DNA of 64,000 bases from contig NZ_CP027706.1 in NCBI RefSeq assembly GCF_003850565.1, forward strand, positions 4,092,001 through 4,156,000, given 5' to 3'. Position numbers and translations under genes: made by a program. Under the pieces are notes generated by a model that was not told the DNA's origin, did not search any database, and saw only the letters and a list, made by a program, of their open reading frames with translations. Below, one piece after another: positions 19,449-27,689 of the stretch; the first letter of the stretch is position 1; each line of letters begins with the position of its first letter. The DNA is from Pseudomonas sessilinigenes (lineage in GTDB: Bacteria; Pseudomonadota; Gammaproteobacteria; Pseudomonadales; Pseudomonadaceae).

Positions 19449-20066
19449 ATGTATCACGGAGAAAGACTCAACGCCTGGACCCACCTCTTGGGTGCGGTCG
19501 CGGCGTTTATCGGCGGTATCTGGCTGGTGGTGCTGGCCAGCCTCGACGGCAGCCCGTGGAAGATCGTCGGAGTGGCGATCTACGCCTTCACCTTGCTGGT
19601 GCTCTACAGCGTGTCCACGGTCTACCACAGTGTGCGCGGGCGGGCGAAAAACATCATGCAGAAGGTCGATCACTTCTCGATCTACCTGCTGATCGCTGGC
19701 AGCTATACGCCGTTCTGCCTGGTGACCTTGCGCGGGCCCTGGGGCTGGACCCTGTTCGGCATCGTCTGGGGCCTGGCCTTGATCGGCATCCTGCAGGAGA
19801 TCAAGCCGCGTTCCGAAGCGCGGGTCCTGTCCATCGTGATCTACGCGGTGATGGGCTGGATCGTGCTGGTGGCGGTCAAGCCGCTGCTGGCGGCATTGGG
19901 GCCGGCGGGCTTCACCTGGCTGGCGGCGGGCGGGGTGCTGTACACCGTGGGGATCATCTTCTTCGCCCTCGACAACCGCCTGCGCCACGCCCACGGCATC
20001 TGGCACCTGTTCGTCATCGCCGGCAGCCTGCTGCACTTCGTCGCCATCCTGTTCTATGTGTTGTGA
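19449..20066 (+). CDS. TrhA / hemolysin III family membrane protein
   Basis: Seven-helix membrane protein of 205 residues of the PAQR/hemolysin III family. It opens with GERLNAWTHLLGAVAAF and carries the conserved STVYHSV, KVDHFSIYLLIAGSYTPF and C-terminal HGIWHLFVIAGSLLHF motifs. Their histidines and aspartate form the presumed metal site. E. coli TrhA (YqfA) is linked to membrane energetics. The name hemolysin reflects an early assay and is not supported here. Confidence 0.88.
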   Translation: MYHGERLNAWTHLLGAVAAFIGGIWLVVLASLDGSPWKIVGVAIYAFTLLVLYSVSTVYHSVRGRAKNIMQKVDHFSIYLLIAGSYTPFCLVTLRGPWGWTLFGIVWGLALIGILQEIKPRSEARVLSIVIYAVMGWIVLVAVKPLLAALGPAGFTWLAAGGVLYTVGIIFFALDNRLRHAHGIWHLFVIAGSLLHFVAILFYVL

Positions 20067-20127
20067 TCGGCGCGCGCCTCATCGTTCAGCGCGGGTAGCC
20101 TCGCTCATACAGGTACGGCGATCTCTG

Positions 20128-20154
20128 TGTAGGAGCGAAGCTTGCTCGCGATGA
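20128..20154 (+). repeat. Single REP element
   Basis: A 27-base REP-type sequence, TGTAGGAGCGAAGCTTGCTC then GCGATGAG, lies between the convergent trhA-like and LysR genes. Variants of the same motif recur at 23765, 45560 and 48586. Confidence 0.7.
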
Positions 20155-20171
20155 GGTCCTGACCGGCCGCC

Positions 20172-21086
20172 TCAATCGGCGGCCATCAACCGATCCAGTT
20201 GTTCCTGGGCCTGCCCGCCAAAGATCTCCAGCAAGCTGCTCAAGGTGTGGGGCGGCGGTTCGGCGGCCCGGGTCACGGCATACAGGGTGATGGGCAGCGA
20301 CGGGCTCAGGGGGCGGATCGCGGTGCTGGCCGAGGAGGCGCCCAGGGCGGTGAACGGATCGATCAGCGCCAGGCCGGCGCCGGACTCCACCATGGCCCGG
20401 GCCAGGGAGTAGGTCTGCACTGCGATGCTTACCCGTGGCGGTGGCTCCACGGCCTTGAGATAACCGTCGAGCCGGGCCGACAGCGGGTCGGCGCTGCTTA
20501 GGCCGATCAGCGGTGCGTCCGCCAGTTCTTGCAGCGCCAGGGGCTGGCCCAGGCTGCCATCGGGCCAATAGCCGCGTGGGGCCAGGGCCACCAGCACACC
20601 CTGGGCCAGGGGCTGGCCGTTCAGGCCGGGGTGATCCGGGCGTTGCAGGGTCAGGGCTACATCGATTTCGCGCATCAACAGGTTCTGCACCAGTTCGCGG
20701 CTGTGGGCGCTGGACAGCTCGCAGAGGCTGTCCGGGTAGCGCCGGGTCCACTCGCTGATGGCCGGCGGCAGCAAGGCCAGGGCCAGGGCCGGGGTGGCGC
20801 CGATGCGCAGGCTGTGGCCCGGCGCCCGGCGCAGGTTCTGGGCCAGGCGGCGCACGCCCTGCAGGCTCTCGCTGACCTTGTCCACTTCCCGCTCCAGCTC
20901 CAGGGCTTCCGGGGTCGGTTGCAGCTTGCCGCGCACCCGCAGGAACAGCGGGAAACCCAGCTGCAGCTCGGCGTGCTGCAGCACTTTGGTCACTGCCGGT
21001 TGCGAGACGTGCAGCAGTTGCGCGGCACCGCTGATGGAGCCGGTCTGGCGGATGGCCTGGAAGATCTCGATATGACGAAGGCGCAT
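20172..21086 (-). CDS. LysR-family regulator beside the D-amino-acid unit
   Basis: LysR-type regulator of 304 residues starting MRLRHIEIFQAIRQTG; longer in-frame starts back to 21194 would run over the divergent promoter and were rejected. The helix-turn-helix includes GSISGAAQLLHVSQPAVTKVL. Divergence from the dadA-like gene, with a LysR-type inverted repeat between them, suggests it controls that unit in response to an amino acid. The effector cannot be read from sequence. Confidence 0.88.
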   Translation of the reverse strand: MRLRHIEIFQAIRQTGSISGAAQLLHVSQPAVTKVLQHAELQLGFPLFLRVRGKLQPTPEALELEREVDKVSESLQGVRRLAQNLRRAPGHSLRIGATPALALALLPPAISEWTRRYPDSLCELSSAHSRELVQNLLMREIDVALTLQRPDHPGLNGQPLAQGVLVALAPRGYWPDGSLGQPLALQELADAPLIGLSSADPLSARLDGYLKAVEPPPRVSIAVQTYSLARAMVESGAGLALIDPFTALGASSASTAIRPLSPSLPITLYAVTRAAEPPPHTLSSLLEIFGGQAQEQLDRLMAAD

Positions 21087-21093
21087 GGCAAGT

Positions 21094-21112
21094 CCATAAC
21101 CTTTGTTTATGG
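21094..21112. promoter_or_regulatory. Candidate LysR operator in divergent promoter
   Basis: CCATAA and TTATGG form an inverted repeat with a 7-base spacer, just 8 bases from the LysR start. The inner sequence TAACCTTTGTTTA fits T-N11-A. This position suits autorepression plus activation of the dadA-like gene. Binding is inferred. Confidence 0.45.
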
Positions 21113-21192
21113 GTGGTCCATCTTTATTCATTGTCCGGCGCCTGTCACCTGCCCCTAACCTTGGGCCATCGAACATCAGCTCAGGGGCAGTC

Positions 21193-22434
21193 ATGAGTCA
21201 GCGGGTTTGCATCATCGGTGGTGGCGTCATCGGCCTGGCCAGCGCCTATGCCCTGGTCCGCCAAGGCCTGGAGGTGACCCTGGTGGAAGCCCAGGACAGC
21301 CTGGGCAGCCAGACCAGCTTCGCCAACGGCGGCCAGCTGTCCTATCGCTACGTGGCACCGCTGGCCGATGCCGGTGTGCCCTGGCAGGCCCTGGGCTGGA
21401 TGCTCAAGGGCGATTCGCCGCTGCGCCTGCGGCCACGCCTGGACCCGGCGCAGTGGCGCTGGCTGGCGGGGTTCCTGGGGGCTTGCCGGCACTCGGTGAA
21501 CCAGCGCAATGGCGCCCATTTACTGCGCCTGGCGCTGCTCAGCCAGGAGACCCTCAAGACCTGGCGCGAAGCCGACGGCCTGACGGATTTCGACTGGCGG
21601 CGCAACGGCAAGCTGGTGACCTTCCGCGAGGCCGGCAGTTTCGAGCACGCCCGGCACAACCTGTCCGACCCGCGCCAGCAGCAGGTGCTGACGGGAGCCG
21701 AGTGCGCCAGCCTGGAGCCGGCCCTGGGCGATGCGCCCTTCATCGGTGGCATCTATACCCCGGACGAAGAGGTGGCCGACTGTCACGCCTTCTGCCAGCA
21801 GCTGGCGGCGCGCCTGCGGGCGTCCGGACGTTGCGAGATCCTCCTCGGGCAGCGGGTCCGCGGTATCCGGCACCAGGGCGACCGGGTGCAGGCCATCGAC
21901 CTGGGCGAGCGCCAGCTGGCGGTGGACCACCTGGTGCTGGCCGCCGGGCACCGCAGCCCCGAGCTGCACCTGCCCGGGCTCAAGTTGCCGCTGTACCCGC
22001 TCAAGGGCTACAGCCTCAGTGCGCCCATCGGCCCGCAGCACCGGGCGCCGGAAATCAGCATCACCGACTACAACCGCAAGATCGTCTACGCGCGGATCGG
22101 CCAGCAGCTACGGGTGGCGGCCATGGTCGATATCGTCGGCTTCGACCCGGCCCCGGACCCCGGGCGCCTGGCCCTGCTGCGGCACCAGGCGGCGCAGACC
22201 TTCGCCCATGCCGGCGATTACCAGGCCGCCGTGGAATGGGCCGGCATGCGCCCGGCGACCCCCAGCGGCGTGCCACTGGTGGGGGGCACCGCCTACCGCA
22301 ACCTGTGGCTCAACCTCGGCCATGGCGCGCTGGGGTTCACCCTGGCCTGTGGCAGTGGCCAGTTGCTGGGCGAACTGATCGGCCAGCGTCCCACCAGTAT
22401 CGACATGCAGGGCCTGGCGCCACGCGCCGCCTGA
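21193..22434 (+). CDS. D-amino-acid dehydrogenase family FAD oxidoreductase (DadA-like)
   Basis: FAD-dependent oxidoreductase of 413 residues in the DadA/DAO fold. The Rossmann motif IIGGGVIG (G9, G11, G14) opens the protein, and SQTSFANGGQLSYRYVAPLA follows, as in DadA. It probably deaminates a D-amino acid to a 2-oxo acid with electrons going to the respiratory chain. There is no dadX racemase beside it, so it is a paralogue of the main dadAX pair rather than dadA itself. The RidA-like gene starts 22 bases downstream. Confidence 0.88.
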   Translation: MSQRVCIIGGGVIGLASAYALVRQGLEVTLVEAQDSLGSQTSFANGGQLSYRYVAPLADAGVPWQALGWMLKGDSPLRLRPRLDPAQWRWLAGFLGACRHSVNQRNGAHLLRLALLSQETLKTWREADGLTDFDWRRNGKLVTFREAGSFEHARHNLSDPRQQQVLTGAECASLEPALGDAPFIGGIYTPDEEVADCHAFCQQLAARLRASGRCEILLGQRVRGIRHQGDRVQAIDLGERQLAVDHLVLAAGHRSPELHLPGLKLPLYPLKGYSLSAPIGPQHRAPEISITDYNRKIVYARIGQQLRVAAMVDIVGFDPAPDPGRLALLRHQAAQTFAHAGDYQAAVEWAGMRPATPSGVPLVGGTAYRNLWLNLGHGALGFTLACGSGQLLGELIGQRPTSIDMQGLAPRAA

Positions 22435-22456
22435 GTCATCACCAGGAGTGTTTCCA

Positions 22457-22807
22457 ATGAGTATCCAGCGTCTGCATAGCAACAACCGCCTGAGTGGCGC
22501 CGTGACCTTCGCCGAACTGGTGTTCCTTTCCGGCCAGGTGCCGGGGGCCAGCCAGGACATCGCCGGGCAGACTCGCGAGGTCCTGGAGAAGATCGATGCG
22601 CTGCTGGCCGAGGTCGGCAGCGACAAGGACCACGTGCTCAACGCCACCATCTACCTCAAGGACATCCAGGCGGATTTCGCCGGCATGAACGAGGTGTGGT
22701 CGGCCTGGCTGTCCCCCGGCCTGGCACCGGCGCGCACGACTTTGCAGGCGGCCCTGGCGCGCCCGGAAATCCTCGTCGAAATCAGTATCATCGCCACCCG
22801 TCGCTGA
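22457..22807 (+). CDS. RidA family enamine/imine deaminase
   Basis: YjgF/YER057c/UK114 protein of 116 residues, started at the ATG behind CAGGAGTG. The family features are VFLSGQVPG, the central NATIYLKDI and the C-terminal PARTTLQAAL, in which the arginine binds the substrate carboxylate. It should hydrolyse the imine released by the preceding oxidase-type enzyme, which fits co-transcription with it. Confidence 0.9.
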   Translation: MSIQRLHSNNRLSGAVTFAELVFLSGQVPGASQDIAGQTREVLEKIDALLAEVGSDKDHVLNATIYLKDIQADFAGMNEVWSAWLSPGLAPARTTLQAALARPEILVEISIIATRR

Positions 22808-22836
22808 AGCACCTTCAACCCCAACGGAGAATAACA

Positions 22837-23739
22837 ATGCACAAGATCACGTTGCTCGGCTGCACCCTGGGCCTGCTGTTCAGCGCCATGGCCCAGGCCA
22901 ACGAGGCACCCCTGGAGGGGACCCTGGCCAAGATCGCCAACAGCGCCAGTATTACCCTGGGTTATCGCGATGCCTCGGTGCCGTTCTCCTACGTGGGGGA
23001 CAACAGCGGCAAGCCCATGGGTTATTCCGTGGAGCTGGCGGGCAAGGTGGTGGAGCGCATCCAGCAGCAGCTGCAGCTGCCCAAGCTGGCGGTGAAGTAC
23101 AACCTGGTGACCTCCCAGACCCGCATCCCGCTGGTGCAGAACGGCACCGTGGACCTGGAGTGCGGCTCCACCGGGGTGACGGCCGAGCGCCAGAAGCAGG
23201 TGGCCTTCTCCTATGGCTTCATCTACGTCAAGGGCCAGTTGCTGACCGCCAAGGACAGCGGGATCAAGAGCTTTGCCGACCTGCGGGGCAAGAACGTGGT
23301 GACCACAGCCGGCACCACCAACGAGCGCTTTCTCAAGAGCTACAACGTCGAGCACAAGATCGACATGTTCGTGATCAGCGCCAAGGACCACGGCGAAGCC
23401 TTCCAGATGCTCCAGTCGGGGCGGGCGGCGGCGTTCTACATGGACGATGCGCTGCTTTATGGCGAGCGGGCCAAGGCCCGTGATCCGCACAATTGGATCG
23501 TGGTGGGCGAGGAGCAGTCGCGGGAGATCTACAGCTGCATGGTGCGCAAGGACGACCCGCAGTTCCTGGCCCTGGTCAACACCGCCCTGGCGGACCTGTA
23601 TCGCTCCGGCGAGATCAACGGGATCTACCAGCGCTGGTTCGAGCAGCCGATCCCGCCCAAGGGGCTGAACCTGGAGTTCCCCATGACCAGCGAGCTGAAG
23701 GCGATCATCGCCAAGCCCACCAGCGATCCGGTGCAGTAA
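22837..23739 (+). CDS. Periplasmic amino-acid-binding protein (family 3)
   Basis: Secreted binding protein of 300 residues with a signal peptide ending near AMAQANEA. The family 3 fold is shown by GYRDASVPFSYVGDNSGKPMGYSVEL and by ECGSTGVTAERQKQVAFS, as in the glutamate/aspartate-type binding proteins. It is the last gene of the LysR-dadA-ridA unit. No permease or ATPase genes follow, so it must borrow a transporter elsewhere. Confidence 0.88.
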   Translation: MHKITLLGCTLGLLFSAMAQANEAPLEGTLAKIANSASITLGYRDASVPFSYVGDNSGKPMGYSVELAGKVVERIQQQLQLPKLAVKYNLVTSQTRIPLVQNGTVDLECGSTGVTAERQKQVAFSYGFIYVKGQLLTAKDSGIKSFADLRGKNVVTTAGTTNERFLKSYNVEHKIDMFVISAKDHGEAFQMLQSGRAAAFYMDDALLYGERAKARDPHNWIVVGEEQSREIYSCMVRKDDPQFLALVNTALADLYRSGEINGIYQRWFEQPIPPKGLNLEFPMTSELKAIIAKPTSDPVQ

Positions 23740-23764
23740 CGCCGTCCCGCGGCCTGCCGGCTGT

Positions 23765-23791
23765 TGTAGGAGCCAGGCTTGCCGGCGATGG
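23765..23791 (+). repeat. Single REP element
   Basis: REP-type sequence TGTAGGAGCCAGGCTTGCCG then GCGATGG, between the convergent binding-protein and rsmE genes. It is a different sub-variant from the copy at 20128. Confidence 0.65.
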
Positions 23792-23823
23792 GCGCCACGG
23801 TGTGTCAGGCAAAGGCGGTGGGG

Positions 23824-24543
23824 TTAGAAGTCGCCCCAGAGCTGCTGGGCCACGGCCAGGGCTACCACAGGCGCGGTTTCCGTACGCAGTACCCGTGGAC
23901 CCAGGCGCGCCGGCAGGAAACCGGTGCCCTGGGCCTGTTCGACTTCGGCGTCGGACAGGCCGCCCTCGGGGCCGATCAGGAAGGCCAGGGTCCCTGGGCG
24001 GGCGTGGCTTTCCAGTGGCTGGGCCACCGGGTGCAGTACCAGCTTGAGGTCGGCGGCGGTCTGCTTGAGCCAGTCCGCCAGCAACAGTGGCGGGTGGATC
24101 ACCGGGACCTTGGAACGCCCGCATTGCTCGCAAGCGCTGATGGCCACCTGGCGCCAATGCAGCAGGCGCTTGTCGGCCCGTTCATCCTTGAGGCGCACCT
24201 CGCAGCGTTCGCTGAAGATCGGGGTGATCTGGTCGACACCCAGCTCGGTGGCTTTCTGGATCGCCCAATCCATGCGTTCGCCACGGGACAGGCCCTGGCC
24301 CAGGTGGATATGCAGCGGCGACTCGGGCTGGCCGGCGAAGCTCTCGTCGAGGCTGATCCGCACGCGCTTCTTGCCCACCTCCACCAGGGTGCCGCGAAAT
24401 TCCTGCCCCGAACCGTCGAACACCTGCAACGCATCGCCCTCGGCCATGCGCAGCACCCGTGCGATGTAGTGGGCCTGGGCTTCGGGCAGCTCGTGCTCGC
24501 CAAGGCTCAGGGGGGTGTCGATAAAGAAGCGGGACAATCTCAT
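23824..24543 (-). CDS. rsmE: 16S rRNA m3U1498 methyltransferase RsmE
   Basis: SPOUT-class methyltransferase of 239 residues that methylates N3 of U1498 in 16S rRNA. It starts MRLSRFFIDTPLSLGEHE. The SAM-binding knot is visible as FLIGPEGGLSDAEVEQA and LGPRVLRTETAPVVAL. The gene lies downstream of bioA on the same strand, the order I know from other pseudomonads. Confidence 0.95.
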   Translation of the reverse strand: MRLSRFFIDTPLSLGEHELPEAQAHYIARVLRMAEGDALQVFDGSGQEFRGTLVEVGKKRVRISLDESFAGQPESPLHIHLGQGLSRGERMDWAIQKATELGVDQITPIFSERCEVRLKDERADKRLLHWRQVAISACEQCGRSKVPVIHPPLLLADWLKQTAADLKLVLHPVAQPLESHARPGTLAFLIGPEGGLSDAEVEQAQGTGFLPARLGPRVLRTETAPVVALAVAQQLWGDF

Positions 24544-24616
24544 CTGCGGTCTCTGTTGAAGTCGGATCGATGGGGTGTGCGGGTGCGTGGCCTGTGCGAC
24601 CACGCTCGGGCGGGCC

Positions 24617-26023
24617 TCAGCCCGGGTCGCGAAAGCCCGGGTGGAAGTCCTTGGGCACCGCCATGCTGACGCTGTCCCGGGTGGCGATGTCGATGCCTTC
24701 GCTGGCTACTTCGGCGAGGAAGTCGATCTGCTCCGGGGTGATCACATAGGGCGGCAGGAAGTACACCACGCTGCCCAGCGGGCGCAGCAGGGCACCACGG
24801 CTCAGGGCGTGTTCGAAGACCTTCAGGCCACGGCGTTCCTGCCAGGGGTAGGCGGCCTTGCTGGCCTTGTCCTGGACCATCTCGATGGCCAGCGCCATGC
24901 CGGTCTGGCGGATCTCGGCGACGTGGGCGTGGTCGGCCAGGTGCGCGGTGGCGCTGGCCATGCGCGCAGCCAGGGCCTGGTTGGCCTGGATCACGTTGTC
25001 CTGTTCGAAGATATCCAGGGTCGCCAGCGCCGCAGCACAGGCCAGCGGGTTGCCGGTGTAGCTGTGGGAGTGGAGGAAGGCCCGCAGGGTCGGGTAGTCG
25101 TCGTAGAACGCCTGGTACACCTTGTTGGTGGTCAGGCAGGCGGCCAGGGGCAGGTAGCCGCCGGTCAGGGCCTTGGACAGGCACAGGAAGTCCGGACGGA
25201 TGCCGGCCTGCTCGCAGGCGAACATCGTGCCGGTGCGGCCGAAGCCCACGGCGATCTCGTCATGGATCAGGTGCACGTCGTAGCGATCGCAGGCCTCGCG
25301 CAGCAGCTTGAGGTACACCGGGTGGTACATGCGCATGCCGCCGGCGCCCTGGATCAGCGGCTCGACGATCACTGCCGAGATCGTCTCGTGGTGTTCGGCC
25401 AGGGTCTGTTCCATGGCGGCGAACATGTTGCGTGAGTGTTCTTCCCAGCCCATGCCTTCGGGGCGGTGGTAGCAGTCGGGGCTGGGCACCTTGATGGTGT
25501 CCAGCAGCAGGGCCTTGTAGGTCTCGGTGAACAGCGGCACGTCGCCCACCGACATGGCGGCGATAGTCTCGCCGTGGTAGCTGTTGGTCAGGGTGACGAA
25601 GCGCTTCTTCGCCGGTTTGCCGGTGTTCTGCCAGTAGTGGAAGCTCATCTTCAGCGCCACTTCGATGCACGACGAGCCGTTGTCGGCATAGAACACCCGG
25701 TCCAGTCCGGCAGGGGTCATGGCCACCAGGCGCTCGGACAGCTCGATCGCCGGCTGATGGCTGAAGCCCGCCAGGATCACGTGTTCGAGTTGGTCGACCT
25801 GGTCCTTGATGCGTTGGTTGATGCGCGGGTTGGCGTGGCCGAACACGTTGACCCACCAGGAGCTGACGGCGTCCAGGTAGCGTTTGCCCTCGAAATCTTC
25901 CAGCCAGACGCCTTCGCCACGCCGGATCGGGATCAACGGCAGTTGTTCGTGGTCTTTCATCTGGGTGCAGGGATGCCACAACACCGCGAGGTCGCGTTGC
26001 ATCCACTGGTTATTCAGGCCCAT
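24617..26023 (-). CDS. bioA: Adenosylmethionine-8-amino-7-oxononanoate aminotransferase BioA
   Basis: Class III PLP aminotransferase, 468 residues. It transfers an amino group from SAM to 7-keto-8-aminopelargonate in biotin synthesis. The PLP lysine is K284 in LSKALTGGYLPLA, and HPCTQMKDHE and SSWWVNVFGHANPRI are BioA hallmarks. I start at the ATG behind CAGGAGA, giving MGLNNQWMQRD. It stands apart from the other bio genes, as usual in Pseudomonas. rsmE follows at 73 bases. Confidence 0.94.
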   Translation of the reverse strand: MGLNNQWMQRDLAVLWHPCTQMKDHEQLPLIPIRRGEGVWLEDFEGKRYLDAVSSWWVNVFGHANPRINQRIKDQVDQLEHVILAGFSHQPAIELSERLVAMTPAGLDRVFYADNGSSCIEVALKMSFHYWQNTGKPAKKRFVTLTNSYHGETIAAMSVGDVPLFTETYKALLLDTIKVPSPDCYHRPEGMGWEEHSRNMFAAMEQTLAEHHETISAVIVEPLIQGAGGMRMYHPVYLKLLREACDRYDVHLIHDEIAVGFGRTGTMFACEQAGIRPDFLCLSKALTGGYLPLAACLTTNKVYQAFYDDYPTLRAFLHSHSYTGNPLACAAALATLDIFEQDNVIQANQALAARMASATAHLADHAHVAEIRQTGMALAIEMVQDKASKAAYPWQERRGLKVFEHALSRGALLRPLGSVVYFLPPYVITPEQIDFLAEVASEGIDIATRDSVSMAVPKDFHPGFRDPG

Positions 26024-26326
26024 GTACAGTCTCCTGGAGGCGCTCGCGAAAAACGCGGGCAAACGATCGGGCAAGCCTATGCAATGCATGGCCGTGGGAC
26101 AACCTGTTGTGCGAGGTGGTGCACTCGAGCAAAGACGCAGGCAAAAGGGGACAAGGCACTGGAAGAGGAGGTGGCCGGCAAGGCACGTGGGGGGCTTAAT
26201 CTTTACTTAACTCGCTCAGTCCAGACTATCGATCGTTTTTCTCGATATTTCAAAGCGAAAATTTCCGCTTTAATTCGATAGGTAAATCGCTAGTCTTGGT
26301 CAGCGTTTCTTACAGGATGCAAGTCA
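26024..26326. promoter_or_regulatory. Divergent bioA / cytochrome b561 promoter region
   Basis: A 303-base gap between divergent genes. The half near the cytochrome gene is AT-rich, unlike the surroundings, and holds a near-palindrome at 26252-26271 (AAAGCG ... CGCTTT around AAAATTTC). This could be an operator. No ORF here looks protein-coding. Confidence 0.45.
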
Positions 26327-26878
26327 ATGCAGTTACGTAATTCTTCTTCGCGCTACGGCTGGGTCAGCATTGTGCTGCACTGGGGCGTTGCCCTGGCGGT
26401 GTTCGGGTTGTTTGCCCTGGGCCTGTGGATGGTCGGCCTCGACTACTACAGCACCTGGCGCAAAGACGCACCGGACCTGCACAAGAGCATTGGCCTGACA
26501 CTGTTTGCAATCATGTTGTTGCGGGTGTTGTGGCGGTTGGTCAGCCCACCGCCACCGGCACCGGCCAATCATGGACCTCTGACGCGCCTGGGGGCCAAGC
26601 TGGGACATGCGTTCCTGTACCTGGGCCTGTTCGCGGTGATGATCGCCGGCTACCTGATCTCCACTGCCGACGGCGTGGGTATCCCGGTGTTCGGCTTGTT
26701 CGAAATTCCTGCCCTGGTATCCGGACTACCGGACCAGGCAGATGTAGCAGGTGTGGTGCATTTGTACCTGGCCTGGGTGCTGGTAGTCTTTGCCGGCATC
26801 CATGGACTGGCTGCCTTGAAGCACCACTTTATCGATCGTGATGCGACCCTGACTCGTATGCTGGGCCGCAAAGCCTGA
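26327..26878 (+). CDS. Cytochrome b561 family protein
   Basis: Four-helix di-haem membrane protein of 183 residues, in the bacterial b561 (CybB) family. Haem-ligand histidines fit positions in [25 protein letters not shown] and [20 protein letters not shown]. It likely passes electrons between quinol and periplasmic acceptors. It is followed at 32 bases by yceI, a pairing common in Gammaproteobacteria, which suggests a shared quinone-related role. Confidence 0.92.
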   Translation: MQLRNSSSRYGWVSIVLHWGVALAVFGLFALGLWMVGLDYYSTWRKDAPDLHKSIGLTLFAIMLLRVLWRLVSPPPPAPANHGPLTRLGAKLGHAFLYLGLFAVMIAGYLISTADGVGIPVFGLFEIPALVSGLPDQADVAGVVHLYLAWVLVVFAGIHGLAALKHHFIDRDATLTRMLGRKA

Positions 26879-26910
26879 TGTTCAACCTTGACTCGAAAGG
26901 AATAGAAAGC

Positions 26911-27507
26911 ATGTTGAAAAAGACTCTCGCCGCTCTGGCAATCGGATCTGCTGTATTGGCGGCCGGTCAAGTGATGGCAGCGGACTACGTAATCGACAAG
27001 GAAGGCCAGCACGCCTTCGTCGACTTCAAGATCAGCCACCTGGGCTACAGCTTCATCACCGGTACCTTCAAGGACCTGGACGGCAAGTTCAGCTTCGACG
27101 CGGCCAAGCCTGAAGACGCCAAGATCGAAGTCAACGTGCGCACCGCCAGCGTGTTCACCAACCACGCCGAGCGCGACAAGCACATCACCAGCAAGGACTT
27201 CCTGGACGCTGGCAAGTTTGCCGACGCCAAGTTCGTCTCCACCAGCGTCAAGCCAACCGGCAAGAACGCCGATGGCAAGCTGACCGCTGACGTAGCCGGC
27301 GACCTGACCCTGCACGGCGTGACCAAGCCTGTAGTGGTCAAGGCCACCTTCCTGGGTGAAGGCAAGGATCCATGGGGCGGCTACCGCGCTGGCTTCGAAG
27401 GCACCACCAGCATCAATCGCCAGGACTTCGGCAAGATGATGGACCTGGGCCCGGCGTCCAACAACGTCGACCTGTACATCACCTTCGAAGGTGTGAAAGC
27501 CAAGTAA
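26911..27507 (+). CDS. YceI family periplasmic lipid/quinone-binding protein
   Basis: Periplasmic lipocalin-like protein, 198 residues, with signal peptide [19 protein letters not shown] ending near VMAADY. The YceI domain shows [18 protein letters not shown], then [16 protein letters not shown] and [12 protein letters not shown]. YceI proteins bind long isoprenoid chains. I use the ATG behind AAAGGAA, not the in-frame codon at 26878 that overlaps the cytochrome stop. It corresponds to PA0423 in the same gene order of P. aeruginosa. Confidence 0.92.
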   Translation: MLKKTLAALAIGSAVLAAGQVMAADYVIDKEGQHAFVDFKISHLGYSFITGTFKDLDGKFSFDAAKPEDAKIEVNVRTASVFTNHAERDKHITSKDFLDAGKFADAKFVSTSVKPTGKNADGKLTADVAGDLTLHGVTKPVVVKATFLGEGKDPWGGYRAGFEGTTSINRQDFGKMMDLGPASNNVDLYITFEGVKAK

Positions 27508-27515
27508 TGCTTCGC

Positions 27516-27537
27516 CTGTAGCCGCTGCTGCAGGCTG
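27516..27537 (+). repeat. Half-copy of the GTAGCCGCTGC repeat family
   Basis: CTGTAGCCGCTGCTGCAGGC then TG, just after yceI. It matches the arms of the paired element at 58964-59065. Confidence 0.55.
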
Positions 27538-27574
27538 TTGCCATTGGCGCGCTCGCACCCATGGCACGCACAAG

Positions 27575-27609
27575 AAAACGCCCCCGGCCCAAAACCGGGG
27601 GCGTTTTTT
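27575..27609 (+). terminator. Rho-independent terminator of cytochrome b561-yceI
   Basis: A perfect 13-base stem, AAAACGCCCCCGG with CCGGGGGCGTTTT, ending in a T run on the plus strand. The A run on the other side means it can also work leftward. Confidence 0.9.
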
Positions 27610-27641
27610 ATCGCCTGGCCGTAGTTTCCCGTACACCAGCA

Positions 27642-27675
27642 AAAACGCCCCGGATCTCACGATCCGGGGCGTTTT
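27642..27675 (-). terminator. Rho-independent terminator of rhlE
   Basis: A perfect 15-base stem, AAAACGCCCCGGATC with GATCCGGGGCGTTTT. The A run on the plus strand becomes a U run for the leftward rhlE transcript. It lies 32 bases beyond the yceI terminator and 14 bases past the rhlE stop. Confidence 0.9.
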
Positions 27676-27689
27676 GCATTGCAGCTCGC

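Noticed and set aside
19449..20066. True haemolysin
   Set aside because: The protein is a PAQR-type seven-helix membrane protein; the hemolysin III name is historical.
22840..23739. Binding protein as part of a full ABC importer
   Set aside because: The next gene is convergent rsmE and no permease or ATPase gene is in the window.
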